In this document: positions 1 to 10,997 of the stretch, piece after piece
How positions within the stretch are numbered: the first letter of the stretch is position 1
Layout of the letters: every line of letters begins with the position of its first letter
Assembly: GCA_023052935.1 (NCBI GenBank)
Contig: CM041292.1
Location: 199,880,299-199,944,298, forward strand
Origin: Piezodorus guildinii
Lineage: Eukaryota > Arthropoda > Insecta > Hemiptera > Pentatomidae
DNA length: 64,000 bases
Direction: 5' to 3'
The notes under the pieces: model-generated
What the model saw: only the letters and a program-made list of their open reading frames with translations
What the model was told of the DNA's origin: nothing
Databases searched by the model: none
Position numbers and translations under genes: made by a program

Positions 1-57
1 TCTATCGTTTTTTTTTTTTGTTTTTTTTGCATGGATTTTAAACTATAGTACATATTA

Positions 58-683
58 TTGGGTTGTTTCACATGAAATGTCCGTTTTTTATAGTTTCTGA
101 AATACATAAAGGATTTTGCAGGTCTCTGTTGTTTTCTTCCGAATCTTTACATATTTAAAGTAAACAGTTACTAATCCTCTACCTTTGTATTATAAACATT
201 AGCTTCCCAATCAATTACCCACTTTTTAGTATACCTCCAAATATGAACATGGAAACATGCGATTTTCGAGTAATATTTGGGGTAATATTATACATGGGTA
301 CCTCATGATCTCACTGAGCGGCAGCAAGACATGTTTCAAAACATACCGTGCAAAAATTGAAAGAACTGGGCTACGAAGTTCTTCCGCCCCACCATATTCT
401 CCCGACTTGTCTCCAACAGATTACCACCTGTTCAGTAATTTAGACAACTTCGTCAAAGGAAAACTTTTTGAAATGATGATCAAGTGAAAAGTGCGTTTTT
501 AGATTTTGTCTCACTTCATAGCTCAAAGTTTTTCAGTTCGGAGATAAAAACGTTGGTGTCACGTTAGGAAAAATGTGTCGAAAAGAAGGTAAATACTTCG
601 AATAAAACTATCTTGTTTACATATCGAATTTTTAATAAAAATCCTTTACCTTGCAAACGGACATTTCATGTGACACAACCCAA
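58..683 (+). mobile_element. Internally deleted mariner element, family M1
   Basis: The ends are inverted repeats beginning TTGGGTTGTTTCACATG and ending in its near complement, and a TA dinucleotide lies on both sides, as expected for Tc1/mariner insertion. The interior keeps only the C-terminal part of a mariner transposase, including the YSPDLSPTDYH signature that holds the last catalytic aspartate. The N-terminal DNA-binding region and first aspartates are missing and the remaining frame is broken. It is about 630 bp against ~1.3 kb for an intact element. Six related copies or ends occur in the window. It cannot move on its own; mobilisation in trans is possible because both ends survive. 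Confidence 0.85.
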
Positions 684-689
684 TATATA

Positions 690-1300
690 TGCCTGATACA
701 TTTTGTTATTTTTTTCCGATTTTCTCAAAAACGGCTCAAACGATTTTAATTAAACTCGCAATACATCGATATACGAAAACGTTATGGGATTTAATATCAT
801 GTAGGCTTCATTCTAATTGAAATAGTCTGAAAAAGCTTAGATGTCCATATTTTAAATTCCCTTTCTATAAAATACCTTTAATTTTGTAGGTTCGAAAACA
901 TATTATCTATTAACATTTATTAAAAAAAAATGGGGATGGGGGTTAAATATATAAGTTGAACAAATTTGATAACCAACTAAACGAGAAATGAAAATTTTTG
1001 TATGTAATATTTCTTTTTTTTTTAACATTTAAGGTCTCCAATATACCGTTGGAAAGCTTAAATAGTTTATAAAAAAATATTATCTTATACATAAAATTGT
1101 AAAAGATAATGGAGAGTGATGATAAGCGGATAAAATTTAGTGATGGTTGTGGATAATATATTTAACGAAACACATGCTTCTATCGAAACTAAATATATAA
1201 GTAAACTTTTTTTTATCACTACCTTTATTTAGAAGTTCTTGACTTGATTTTACTATCGGAGGTAAGGGAAAGTCGTATGTTGTGCTCACCATATTTTTTT
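690..1300 (-). repeat. Family A repeat, old truncated copy
   Basis: It aligns by eye with the inner half of the family A consensus: the frequently repeated 'ATACCGTTGGAAAGC' block, then a diverged 'GGTAAGGGAAAGTCGTATGTTG' end. The palindrome end and the (TG)n tract are missing and the mariner ends a few bases before it. It is clearly older than most copies here. Confidence 0.7.
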
Positions 1301-1369
1301 TTAATCGATAAAACTGTAAAATGAAATAAAGTGAAATATTTTTATATATCAAGTTCTGTGTATTTGTTT

Positions 1370-1625
1370 ATACATTTAACGTCACTTTATGCTACTATGG
1401 CTAATCGGACGATGCTACAGTTGGAGTCCTAATTTTTTTTTAATATCCAGGTTTAAATTGTATTTAATCTGTAACGAGCACTGAACATCTCACAGTCCCG
1501 GGATCACGTGTTACGTATCTTCCCAAGGACGGCAAAACCAAGGATTTTTTACTCCATTTCAAAAATTCCTAGATTGCAGATGGTTACCGTGACCTTGGGC
1601 ATAGCATTACACCCAGGTAACCCCC
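1370..1625 (-). mobile_element. tRNA-derived SINE (SINE-1), diverged copy
   Basis: It reads as the reverse complement of the SINE-1 consensus: the 3' tail 'TTAACGTCACTTTATGCTAC', the body with AAGGACGGCA and GATTTTTTACTCC, then a degraded tRNA-like head around 1560-1620. The head has accumulated changes in the B-box region, so this copy is older than those at 23.7 and 62.7 kb. Confidence 0.75.
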
Positions 1626-1639
1626 TAATTTATGTACTT

Positions 1640-2428
1640 AGCGGATATTTAATGATAAGTGTTTTGCCTAAACAAATTGTGGCTTTTTTTTTCTAATTAG
1701 AGCACACTACAGGTCACCCCTTTTATTAAGTTTTATTGATGATTTATGTAAAATTACAATATCTATAAATTACATTATTTTTTGCAGAACATTTTAATAA
1801 AATTCATACATTTTTTTTTTTTTTAAATCCTCTGCAAATACACAATAAACTTGAAGAAGCAAGGATGCAACACTATATAAGGTTTTTATTGTTAGATTAT
1901 TGAAAAACTTCTGGATATAGCAGACTGTTTGAAAGAGATCTTATAGCTACAAGATATGAAGTTATGACCAGCAGTCCTCAGGGACATTCAACAAGTGATA
2001 TTGTTCCCAGTGTGTAGGCCAAAACGACTCTATAGGTCTTTATCACCTTCTTAGATACAAAAACATATTTACGCATGTCGGTTTTAACAAAATAAATAAA
2101 TATAACAGATTTGAATAAAGTTAGATAAATGATGTGACGAGTGAAGCGAGAACTGTGTAGGAGGGCCTGATCAATACACTGCAATCCTCCACCATCTCAA
2201 TCAGTCTGTCCATCTCAGTCCTTATACGAGTATTATACAATAATATGTATTATATTATTATGCAGTGATGGAAAAAGTATTTGCACATCATGTTTTATGA
2301 ATAAATGAGTTCAAAAAAACAAAAAACTTCGCTTTTCTTTGCAAAAATGAAAAGGACATTTATTTTAAAAACTGACAAAAACAAAAACATTTTGTAAAAA
2401 AATGACAACACTTCATAATGAAACAAAA
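1640..2428. other. AT-rich spacer with no recognised feature
   Basis: No coding potential, repeat boundary or RNA gene was recognised. Short frames here lack any recognisable motif. Confidence 0.5.
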
Positions 2429-2541
2429 AATCTGGTGCGGGCAACACACGTCTCTCACTAACCTCCACTTTTAAAATCGATGAAAGAATTTCCAAATACA
2501 GTTAGAGATAAAAATACCGTGAAACTATTAAAGAATTAATT
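2429..2541 (+). repeat. Family A 5' fragment split by a LINE insertion
   Basis: It starts AATCTGGTGCGGGCAACACACG and follows the consensus for about 110 bp, to AAAGAATTAATT. That 12-mer reappears at 3351-3362 after the LINE tail, followed by TTAAATT as in intact copies. The LINE therefore inserted into a pre-existing family A copy. Confidence 0.8.
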
Positions 2542-3350
2542 TTTTTTTTTTTTTTTTTATTGAAATTTACAACTGTATTTTGTAATACAACAAGTAAATA
2601 TGTTGGTAATGATAAAATACATGAAAAAAACGTGAAGATAAAATGCCACTCAACTAAGTAACTAAACTAGAAGGTCTCGAGGCCATCTTCTTTTCAGGCG
2701 CGTCGTAGGATTGTCAAGAATTGAAGAGGAAGCAAGAATTGAAACTAGAGGATTAGAGTGGGAGTGGAGTTTGTCATGGAAGGATTGATACCTGTTTCGG
2801 GCCAAATCAGCAACATATGGGATGTTAAGGTCTTTATGGATGAGTTTATTTGTGACAAAGTAAGGAGCATTGAGGATTTTTCAAAGGATTTTGGATTGTA
2901 AGGATTGAATACGGGAAGAATTTGATGGTTTCGTAGAGCCCCAAAGCTCAATTCCCTAAGTCCAGATAGGCCTTATGATGGTGATATAGATGAGCCTTTT
3001 GTAGATAAGTGGAAGGTTGGAGCGTCTGTCCAGTAAGTGTTGTAGTAAGCGAAAGCGACGGGCAGTTTCTTGTCGTTTCAGTCGTGTGTGGGGATTCCAT
3101 GTTAGATGTTTGTCAAGTAGAAGTCCTAGGTAGCGGATCTGTTCAACTGGAATATTATTAAAGGAAACTGTAGGGCAGGATGTCATAGGTTTACGACGAA
3201 GGGTAAAGGTAATTTGGTGGGATTTGTTGGAATTGATTTTTATTCTCCAATTCTGACACCATATCTCAAGCTCTCTGATATGGGATTGAAGAGTTTGAGA
3301 GGCAATAGTAGGATCGTTATTGACTGATAACACACAAGTGTCATCAACAT
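2542..3350 (-). mobile_element. 5'-truncated Jockey-type LINE (family J2)
   Basis: The insertion has a poly(T) run at its left edge (the poly(A) tail of a minus-strand element) and a 12-bp TSD, AAAGAATTAATT, at 2530-2541 and 3351-3362. On the minus strand it encodes the end of a reverse transcriptase. It begins just at a YVDD box (near 3349), continues through 'RYLGLLLDKHLTWNPH' (around 3120) and ends in a degraded C-terminus. A stop interrupts the frame at 2952-2955 and further stops follow. It is a classic dead-on-arrival product of target-primed reverse transcription. Confidence 0.88.
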
Positions 3351-3411
3351 AAAGAATTAATTAAATTTTAAATTAATTAACTCGCGAAAATGTTGTTTTA
3401 CTGAAGAATCT

Positions 3412-3800
3412 GCAAAAAACATATCGCCAGATTTCCCATTTCTAAGGGTTTAATTTTTCTACAGTGAGATACGTCATAAAAAGGTATGAGGTAGGTGGTC
3501 AACCTAAAACAGGGACCGGAAAGGGCGTCCAAAAAAGTTAACTCTTAGGCTGAAGGGGAAAATAAGAAAAGAAGCTCTTAAAAATCCCGTGATAAGTTCT
3601 CGGGAGCTGGCTGCCATGGTCCAATCAACGCCTGGAATCCAGGTAACTACGCCAATTAGATATGCCCAGAATTCGGAAGGGCTCCATAGTGGAGTTTCAA
3701 GAAAGAAGCCATACATGAGTGAAACGAATCACAAAAAGGTGCCTTGCTTTATGGCGCAGAAACTTCTTGATTGTTTAAATCGAAGAAAACAATTATATGA
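3412..3800 (+). pseudogene. Tc1-like transposase N-terminal fragment
   Basis: Conceptual reading across frameshifts gives paired-type helix-turn-helix DNA-binding motifs typical of Tc1 transposases: 'YRQISHF', 'STVRYVIKRYEVGGQPKTGT', then 'NPVISSRELAAMVQS' and 'SRKKPYMSETNHKK'. The longest open part is 3589-3804. No catalytic DDE segment follows, so only the DNA-binding half survives. It is a different lineage from the Tc1 at 20 kb. Confidence 0.7.
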
Positions 3801-3865
3801 TTAATTAATTAAGAGTTGTTTAAACATAATACATTTTCGCAAAACTCACAACTGCTCCAAAAAAA

Positions 3866-4294
3866 ATCTGGTGAGCGCAACACAAGACTTTCATTTTCCT
3901 CAGTTGTTAAAATCAATTTAAGAATTCAAGGGGTAAAAATAAATTGCTTAAAGGGGATCACTTGTAGCTGGGTGGTTAGCATAACAGCCTCCTATGCCAA
4001 AGGACACGAGTTCAAACCCGCAGGTGGTCATAGGATTTTTTAATGGGGGTAAAAAATCCTTAGTTATGCCGTCCTTCGGAGGGGACGTTAAAAGGTGGTC
4101 TCAAGCCTGTGCGATGTCAGGCACTCGTTAAAGATCCCTATCCTAATAAAACCTGGATGGGCAAAATTTAGGATTCCCGTCCGATTAGCCACAGTAGCAT
4201 AAAGTGAGGTAAAATAAATAAACAAATAAACAAATTGTTTAAGAAATAATTAAATTGAATTTCATTAAAAACGTGTGTTTTATTAAATAATCTA
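3866..4294 (+). repeat. Family A fragment split by a SINE and cut by a mariner
   Basis: Family A sequence starts near 3868 (AATCTGGTGAGCGCAACACAAG), is interrupted at 3953-4231 by a SINE, resumes at 4232 with 'AATTAAATTGAATTTC', and stops at the TA where the mariner at 4295 inserted. Short A-like sequence resumes after 5175. Order of events: family A, then SINE and mariner. Confidence 0.75.
3953..4231 (+). mobile_element. tRNA-derived SINE (SINE-1)
   Basis: The head carries pol III promoter elements: an A-box-like TAGCTGGGTGGTTAGCATA near 3964 and a B-box-like GAGTTCAAACCCG near 4010. The body is the shared SINE-1 sequence and the tail is (AAAT/AAAC)n. An imperfect 11-bp TSD (AAATTGCTTAA at 3941 and AAATTGTTTAA at 4232) brackets it. 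It is not a tRNA gene, because no cloverleaf acceptor end is present and the body continues for more than 200 bp. Confidence 0.88.
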
Positions 4295-5175
4295 TTGGCT
4301 TGTGTCACATGAAATGTCCGTTTTCAAGATAAAGGATTTTTATTAAAAATACGATATGTAAACAAGATAATTTTATTCGAAGTATTTACCTTCTTTTTCG
4401 ACACATTTTTCCTAACGTGACACCAACGTTTTTATCTCCGAACTGAAAAACTTTGAGCTTTGAAGTGAGACAAAATCTAAAAACGCACTTTTCACTTGAT
4501 CATCATTTTCAAAAAGTTTTCCTTTGACGAAGTTGTCTAAATTCCTGAACAGGTGGTAATCTGTTGGAGACAAGTCGGGAGAATATGGTGGGTGCGGAAG
4601 AACAACGTAGTCCAGTTCTTTCAATTTTAGCACGATATGTTTTGAAACATGGGGTCTAGTCTTGTCGCGTAAGAGTATAAGGCCCTTCCGATTTACCAAT
4701 CCAGGATGTTTTTTTAATAATTTTGTGTGCATTTGGCCAATTTCATTGCAGTACGTTGTAGAGGTAATGGTTTCACCTCTAGGTAAAAAGGAATAATGAA
4801 TTATCCCAGCCGTGGACCACCATACCGTAACCATCGGTATCCTAAGCTGAAAACTCGGCAAACCAACGGCGAATGGTACGCACTCCCTTCCCCAAACGCT
4901 TAGCAAATATTTCTAGCGGCCTCAGCTGCTGAATGGCCGAGTTTAAACTCGTACAAAAATATTACTCGAAAATGCGTGTTTCCATGTTCATATTTGGAGG
5001 TATACTAAAAAGTGGGTAATTGATTGAGAAGCTAATGTTTATAATACAAAGGTAAAGGATTAGTAACTGTTTACTTTAAATATGTAAACATTCGGAAGAA
5101 AACAACAGAGACCTGCAAAATCCTTTATGTATTTCAGAAACCATAAAAACAGACATTTCATGTGAAACAACCCAA
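4295..5175 (-). mobile_element. Internally deleted mariner, family M1
   Basis: It has M1-type terminal inverted repeats flanked by TA on both sides. The minus-strand frame (4412-4906, 164 aa) covers the central and C-terminal transposase: 'MVTVWWSTAGIIHYSFLPRG', the second catalytic region (read as LRDKTRP instead of the usual HDNARP) and 'YSPDLSPTDYH'. The N-terminal helix-turn-helix is deleted and the changed HDN motif would also disable catalysis. It is the longest M1 transposase remnant here, 881 bp in total. Confidence 0.87.
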
Positions 5176-5848
5176 TATAATTATATATTCTTTATAATAT
5201 AAGAATTCTATAATATAATAATGTTATTTTTTACGAAAATGTTTTTAACTGCGAAGAGAATTTTATAACTCGAGGACAAGTTGGGTCTCTATAACCAATT
5301 TGATATCACTTTTAATCATCTAATAGATGTATATTTATTTATATATAAACAGTTCCACATGTAAACAGGAAAATAAATTTGTAGCCAACTTTGAAAATTA
5401 TATTTGAACCGTAAACGCAAAATTACCAGATTTAGAGATATTTTTCAAGCAAATCTTTTTCAGTCGAGAAGCTGCATTATAAATTGACTGTAAAACTTAA
5501 GTATAAGCCAGCAAAATTATTAACTGCCGTTTTAAATTCAGAAAAGTATAAGAATATGTGGTACAAAAATCATAAATATTTAGAACGATTTCGAATGCAT
5601 TAGGACTATCTTGATTTTACAACTTCAAATAGTTAAGCGTCAAACGATGCTTGGAGTATTTTATTAACGTGTGATGTAAGGAAAAATATATGCACTTGCA
5701 AAGCAAGCCTGCGTGCTACACACAGTTCATGTTGCGTTCAATTCATTGATTGGGTCCCCTTTGGCATTCAACCCTATCTCTAAATCTCCATGAAATCATA
5801 TGGCTCAGTGACCTAATTAATATCCAATATATACAATTTTTAAACACT
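5176..5848. other. AT-rich spacer
   Basis: Apart from a few bases of the disrupted family A copy next to the mariner, nothing was recognised in this stretch. Confidence 0.45.
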
Positions 5849-6737
5849 TTTTACTTTCACTTACTATATATAGTAAAAGCGATCGTGAAAATTTTCGAAT
5901 TCCAGTTTTCAACGGAAATACACGTTTTAGGGTCCCCTGAGTCCAAATAACCAAGCCCCGCAAAAAGGTCTGTGTGTGTGTGTGTGTGGTCCCGGGCGGA
6001 AACGGTAAGTCCTATGAAACTGAAATTTCATATTTAAGACAACTATACGCCCGAGACGTGACAAAACTTTTTTAATCAAAATGAGCTTACCAGAAGAGGC
6101 ACTTTATACCATGCATTTTGCACCTTTTTTCGATTTTCTCGAAAACGGTTCAGACGATTTTGATTAAACTCCGTTTATCGATGTAACATTTAAGGGGCTT
6201 TAATATCATTTAGGTTTCATTCGGATTAAAATGGTCTGACATGGCTTAACTGCCGATATTTTAAATTTTCTTCTTGGAAAGTACCTTTAATTTTGTTGAT
6301 TCTATAAAAATAACTATGTTATCTTGTCACCACTGATGAAAAACAGAAAAATGTATAAATTGAATAAATTCGATACCCAACTAAAGGAGAAAACAGAAAA
6401 AATATTTTTTTAATGCAATTTTTCGTTTTTGAACATAAAAGCAGTAATATACATGTATGATATACCGTTGGAAAGCTAAAGATTTTAGAAAAAATATCAT
6501 CTCATACACAAGTTTTTAAAATTTAATAGAGAGTAATGAAAAGAAGATAAAACTAACTGATTATTTAAGATAATAATATAATACATTTTTTAATAAAACA
6601 CATGTTTCTATAGAAATTCAATTTGATTAATTTCTTTATAGTTTCACCTATTTCTATCTCTAACTGTATTTGAAAATTCTTTCATTGATTTTTAAAATGG
6701 AGGTAAGTGAAAGTCGTGTGTTGCCCGCACCAGATTT
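5849..6737 (-). repeat. Family A element, near full length
   Basis: It starts with TTACTTTCACTTACTATATATAG (terminal palindrome end), contains a (TG)n tract at 5970-5988, the ATACCGTTGGAAAGC block near 6463, and ends GTAAGTGAAAGTCGTGTGTTGCCCGCACC. It is non-coding. The 12-mer ACTTTCACTTAC at one end and GTAAGTGAAAGT at the other form an inverted pair, but they lie at different distances from the two tips. Confidence 0.85.
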
Positions 6738-6784
6738 TTTTTTTTTTTTCAAAACGTGTTTTAGCTAAGTCGGCTTTCATTATT

Positions 6785-7545
6785 TTTTTTAAATATATTT
6801 TATTGTTTTTTACAACTATATATATACAAATACAATCAGTAAAATGGCTGAATTAGAATAACAGGCATGAATAGACATGTGATGAATCTACCCAGTTGTA
6901 GTAATTCAAAGTTTATTTTATAAGGAGGTCTCGAGGCCACCGTCTTTTTAGGCACCTCGGAGGATTATCGGTAATAGTTGTAGATGAGAGGTTACGGACA
7001 AGCGGGTTTGAGTGGACCGGTAGTTTGGTATTAAAGGAGGTGTATCTATCTCGGGCTAAGTCTGCAACCAGTGGGATATTTAGGTCTCTATGGATGAGCT
7101 TATTAGTTTTTTTTTTTTTTTTTGGTTCAACCCTATCTCGCTATATGGGCTATTTTATATGCTATGTTTGAAGGCTATATGGGGTTTCTCGGGCCGGAGG
7201 ATAAATGCCGAGATAAAATCCCCCCAGTACCGAGACTCGCACTCGTAATTATTTTGTTTCACAATGTTTGGTTATCTGTTGCTAGGGCACTCAGCTACCT
7301 GGCCCGCCATGATTGATTTGATAGTTACAAAGTAAGGAGCATTGAGCATTTTTCATAGGATTTTGGATAGCATGGATTGGATGCGGGAGGAGTTTGATGG
7401 TTTAGTGGATCCCCATAGCTCAATGCCTTAGGTCCAAATAGGTCGGATAATAGTGATGTAAATGTAAGTTTTTTGTAATAAATAGGGAGTTTTGATCGTT
7501 TGTCACGTAAATGTTGTAGCAAGCGGTATCTTGCAGAAATCAGTA
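6785..7545 (-). mobile_element. J2 LINE 3' fragment with a nested SINE
   Basis: The minus strand keeps the J2 3' region: an A/T-rich tail at 6785-6850, the 'GGAGGTCTCGAGGCCACC' end-of-ORF region near 6923, and decayed RT C-terminal sequence at 7319-7545 with RLKR-like and 'LFGPKALSYG' remnants. It is interrupted at 7106-7318 by another SINE. It is dead and 5' truncated. Confidence 0.75.
7106..7318 (-). mobile_element. Second tRNA-derived SINE family (SINE-2)
   Basis: A poly(T) run at 7106-7123 is the poly(A) tail of a minus-strand retroposon. Read on the minus strand, the head 'GCCAGGTAGCTGAGTGCCC' has an A-box look and 'GTGCGAGTCTCGG' about 65 bp later a B-box look. The body is unrelated to SINE-1. 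It splits a J2 LINE fragment, so it is younger than that LINE. No second copy was found in this window. Confidence 0.7.
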
Positions 7546-7644
7546 TAATTTAGATACAATACACTATATATACTTCACTACATATATACTATACACTAGA
7601 TATAAATCAATCATAAGTAAATACCTTTTTCAGATTTCAATATT

Positions 7645-7762
7645 TCTACTTACCCTTACCAAATGATATATATAAATAGTAAGGAGAAGTATTGCAATTG
7701 TCAAAATTTTCGAATTTCTGTTTCAAAAGGAATTAAACGTTTCAGGGTCCCTTGAGTCCAAA

Positions 7763-7821
<59 letters not shown>

Positions 7822-7985
7822 TGTGTGTGTGTGTTTGATGGGTACGCCTAGCTTCTAAAACATAAAGTACGAAACTGAAATTTCATATTTAAGACAAAAT
7901 TACACCAGAGATGCAACAACATTTGCACCAAAATCGGCTGACCGGTAGAGATACTGTATACCATATGTTTACGCCACTTATTTCA
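7645..7985 (-). repeat. Family A fragment with a long (TG)n microsatellite
   Basis: The palindrome-side third of family A is present. A (TG)n run of roughly 70 bp (about 7761-7834) replaces the short (TG)n found in other copies. The remainder of the element is missing after 7985. Confidence 0.75.
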
Positions 7986-8077
7986 TTTGTCCTCATTTTT
8001 TAATATATATTCCTCAGAAACTTTCTTCAATCACTATTTATATTTCTTATCAAGTGTTTCTGATTATTTGTATAAAA

Positions 8078-8964
8078 AATCTGGTGCGGGCAACACACGA
8101 CTTTCACTTACCTCCATTTTTAAAATCAATGAAATACTATTCAAAAACAGTTAGAGATAAAAATACTTAAAACTATTAAGGAATTAATTAAATTGAATTT
8201 ATATAGAAACATGTGTTTTATTAAAAAATCTATTATATTATTATCTAAAATAATCAGTTAGTTTTATATCCATTTCACCACTCTCTATTAACTTTTAAAA
8301 GCTTGTGTATGAGATAATATTTTTTCTAAAATCTTTAGCTTTCCAATGGTATATCATACATGTATATTACTGATTTTATGTTCAAACACGAAAAATTGCA
8401 TTAAAAAAATATTTTTTCTGTTTTCTCCTTTAGTTGGGTATCGAATTTATTCAAATTATATATTTACCTGTTTTTCATCAGCGTTAACAAGATAATATAA
8501 TTATTTTTATTGAATCTACAAAATTAAAGGTACTTTAAAATATTGGCATTTAAGCCCTGTCAGACCATTTTAATCAGAATAAAACCGACATGATATTGAA
8601 GCTCATTAAATGTTACATCGATATAGCGAGTTTAATCAAAATCGTCGGAACTGTTTTCGAGAAAATCGAAAAAAGGTGCAAAATGCATGGTATAAAGTGG
8701 CTCTTCTGGTAAGCTCATTTTAATGAAAAAAGTTTTATCACGTCTCGGGCGTAAAGTTGTCTTAAATATGAAATTTCAGTTTCATAGGACTTACCGTTTC
8801 CGCCCGGGAATTACCACACACACACACACACAGACCTTTTTGCGGGGCTTGGTTATTTGGACTCAGGGGACCCTAAAACGTGTATTTCCGTTGAAAACTG
8901 GAATTCGAAAATTTTCACGATCACAATACTTCCCCTTACTATATATAGTAAGTGAAAGTAAAAA
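8078..8964 (+). repeat. Family A element, full length
   Basis: It runs from AATCTGGTGCGGGCAACACACG to TATATATAGTAAGTGAAAGTAA, with a (CA)n tract near 8815-8832. The ~70 bp before it (from 8009) is the same as the ~70 bp before the copy at 22,418. A frame (8723-9088) runs through the element but carries no recognisable domain and repeats in other copies only as far as the sequence is conserved, so it is not called as a gene. Confidence 0.87.
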
Positions 8965-9239
8965 AGAAAAACATATGTTCTGGACAATTGGAACGGAGTG
9001 CGTTAAAAAAGGGTGTGTATATTACCTTATTGTGTTTCTTATTACCTACTTAGTTTTACCTTATACTTTGTACCAGATTTACCTATAAAGCACTTTAGAA
9101 ATTACTCATTTATTTATTTCTGCGATCATCAACTTATCTATTCGGCTATACATAAATTAATATCAAGAAACAAGTCCTGTGAATCATCTTAGCTACCAGG
9201 CGCAGCGTAAGGAAATCCCTAGGAAGACCCCGCTGGCCA

Positions 9240-10555
9240 CACCTTATATTTTGCACTTTCTTACTGTTTGCTCAAAAAAACCACCCAAATGATTTTTATT
9301 AAATTCATTATAAAAATGTAAAATTTAATGGACTTAATATCACGTAGGTTTAATTCTGATTGAAATAGAATGCCGATTTTTTTTTTCTTCCAGTAAGGTA
9401 CCTTAAATTTTGTAGATTAAAAAAAAAAACTATATCATCTTATTAACATTCACAAAAAACGTCTAAACACACAACACAAGTTCAACGAATTAGATAACCA
9501 ATAAAAGGATAAAAGAGCAAAATATGTTTTAAGATTTTTTTTTTACCCACGATCAAAATAATTGTAATTCAGATGTAAAGTATACCGTTGAAAATCTAAA
9601 GCTTTTACAATTTTTACTTTCACATACTATATATAGTAAGTATTGCGATCGTGAAAATTTTCGAATTCCAGTTTTTAACGGAAATACACATTTTAAGGTC
9701 TCCGGAGTATAAATAACCAAGTCCCGCAAAAAGGTCTCTGTGTGTGTGTGTGTGTGGTAACTCTCGGGTTGAAACGGTAAGTCCTATAAAACTGAAATTT
9801 TATATTTAAGACAAATATACGCCCGAGACGTTACAAAACCTTTTTAATCAAAATCAGCTTACCAGAAGAGCCATTTTATACTATGTATTTTGCACCTTTT
9901 TTCGATTTTCTCGAAAACGGTTCCGACGATTTTGATTAAACTCGCTATATCGATGTAAAATTTAATGGGCTTTAATATCATTTAGGTTTCATTCGGATTA
10001 AAATGGTCTGACATGGCTTAACTGCCGATATTTTAAATTTTCTCTCTCCAAAGTACCTTTAATTTAGTTGATTCTATAAAAATAACTATATTATCTTGTC
10101 ACCATTGATGAAAAACTGGTAAATGTATTGAAATTGAATGAATTCGATACCCAATTAAAAGAGAAAACAGAAAAAATATTTTGTTAATGCAAATTTTTGT
10201 TTTTGAACATAAGAGCAGTAATATACATGTATGATATACCGTTGGAAAGATTTTATAAAAAATATTATCTCATACAAAAGCTTTTAAAAGTTAATGGAGA
10301 GTGATGAAAATAAGATAAAACTAACTGATTATTTTAGATAATAATATCATAGATTTTTATAAAACACATGTTTCTATATAAATTCAATTTAATTAATTCT
10401 TTAATAGTTTCACGTATTTTTATCTCTATCTTATTTAAAAATTCTTTCATTGATTTTAAAAATGGAGGTAAGTGAAAGTCGTGTGTTGCCCGCACCAGAT
10501 TTTTTCTATCTTATTTATAACATTGTATAAAGTAATAGAGAGAATTGCCCCAATA
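9240..10555 (-). repeat. Old family A copy interrupted by a younger one
   Basis: Diverged family A sequence at 9240-9611 (for example 'GTAAAATTTAATGGACTTAATATCACG') stops at 'GCTTTTACAA'. After the younger copy it appears to resume at about 10,506-10,555 with text matching the copy at 690-1300. This suggests element-in-element insertion; the right-hand continuation is short, so the nesting is moderately supported. Confidence 0.6.
9612..10505 (-). repeat. Family A element, full length, nested
   Basis: Both termini are present: TTTACTTTCACATACTATATATAG at the left and GTAAGTGAAAGTCGTGTGTTGCCC at the right. A (TG)n tract lies at 9738-9756. It is little diverged from the copies at 5.8 and 13 kb. 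Confidence 0.85.
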
Positions 10556-10997
10556 TTTCCACATGCCGCAGAGAACTGGCGTAAGTGGAATGCACTGATA
10601 ACATTTTCGTTATGATTCGGTTTTGTCTTGAACTAATTATATGATTTATAAGTTTGAATATTTACTGAAATTTGAATGTTTACATACAGAAATTTATTTA
10701 TAGAAATTTAGTATGGGTTCCATGACCCGTAAAATTCTCGTTCATAAATGTGTAAGCTCCGTATAATCGTTCGTTGATGAGACTATAAAGGGATAAAACG
10801 TTTGATCGGCAAAGCGTGAACTGATTCGGTCAGCTGTCCCGCTATAAATTGTTTAAATAATCTAAGTAACCATCTTACATTAATAACGCCGCGTTAGGAT
10901 GTATTATTAATAACTAATTAAACAGAAACTTTATTAATTACGAAAGAGGTGGCCCAAAGAATTAAGTAGCTTTAGGTACTTAGGACCAGGAAATATA
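10556..10997. other. Spacer, no recognised feature
   Basis: Nothing was recognised: there is no repeat boundary, no coding signature and no RNA motif. Confidence 0.45.
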
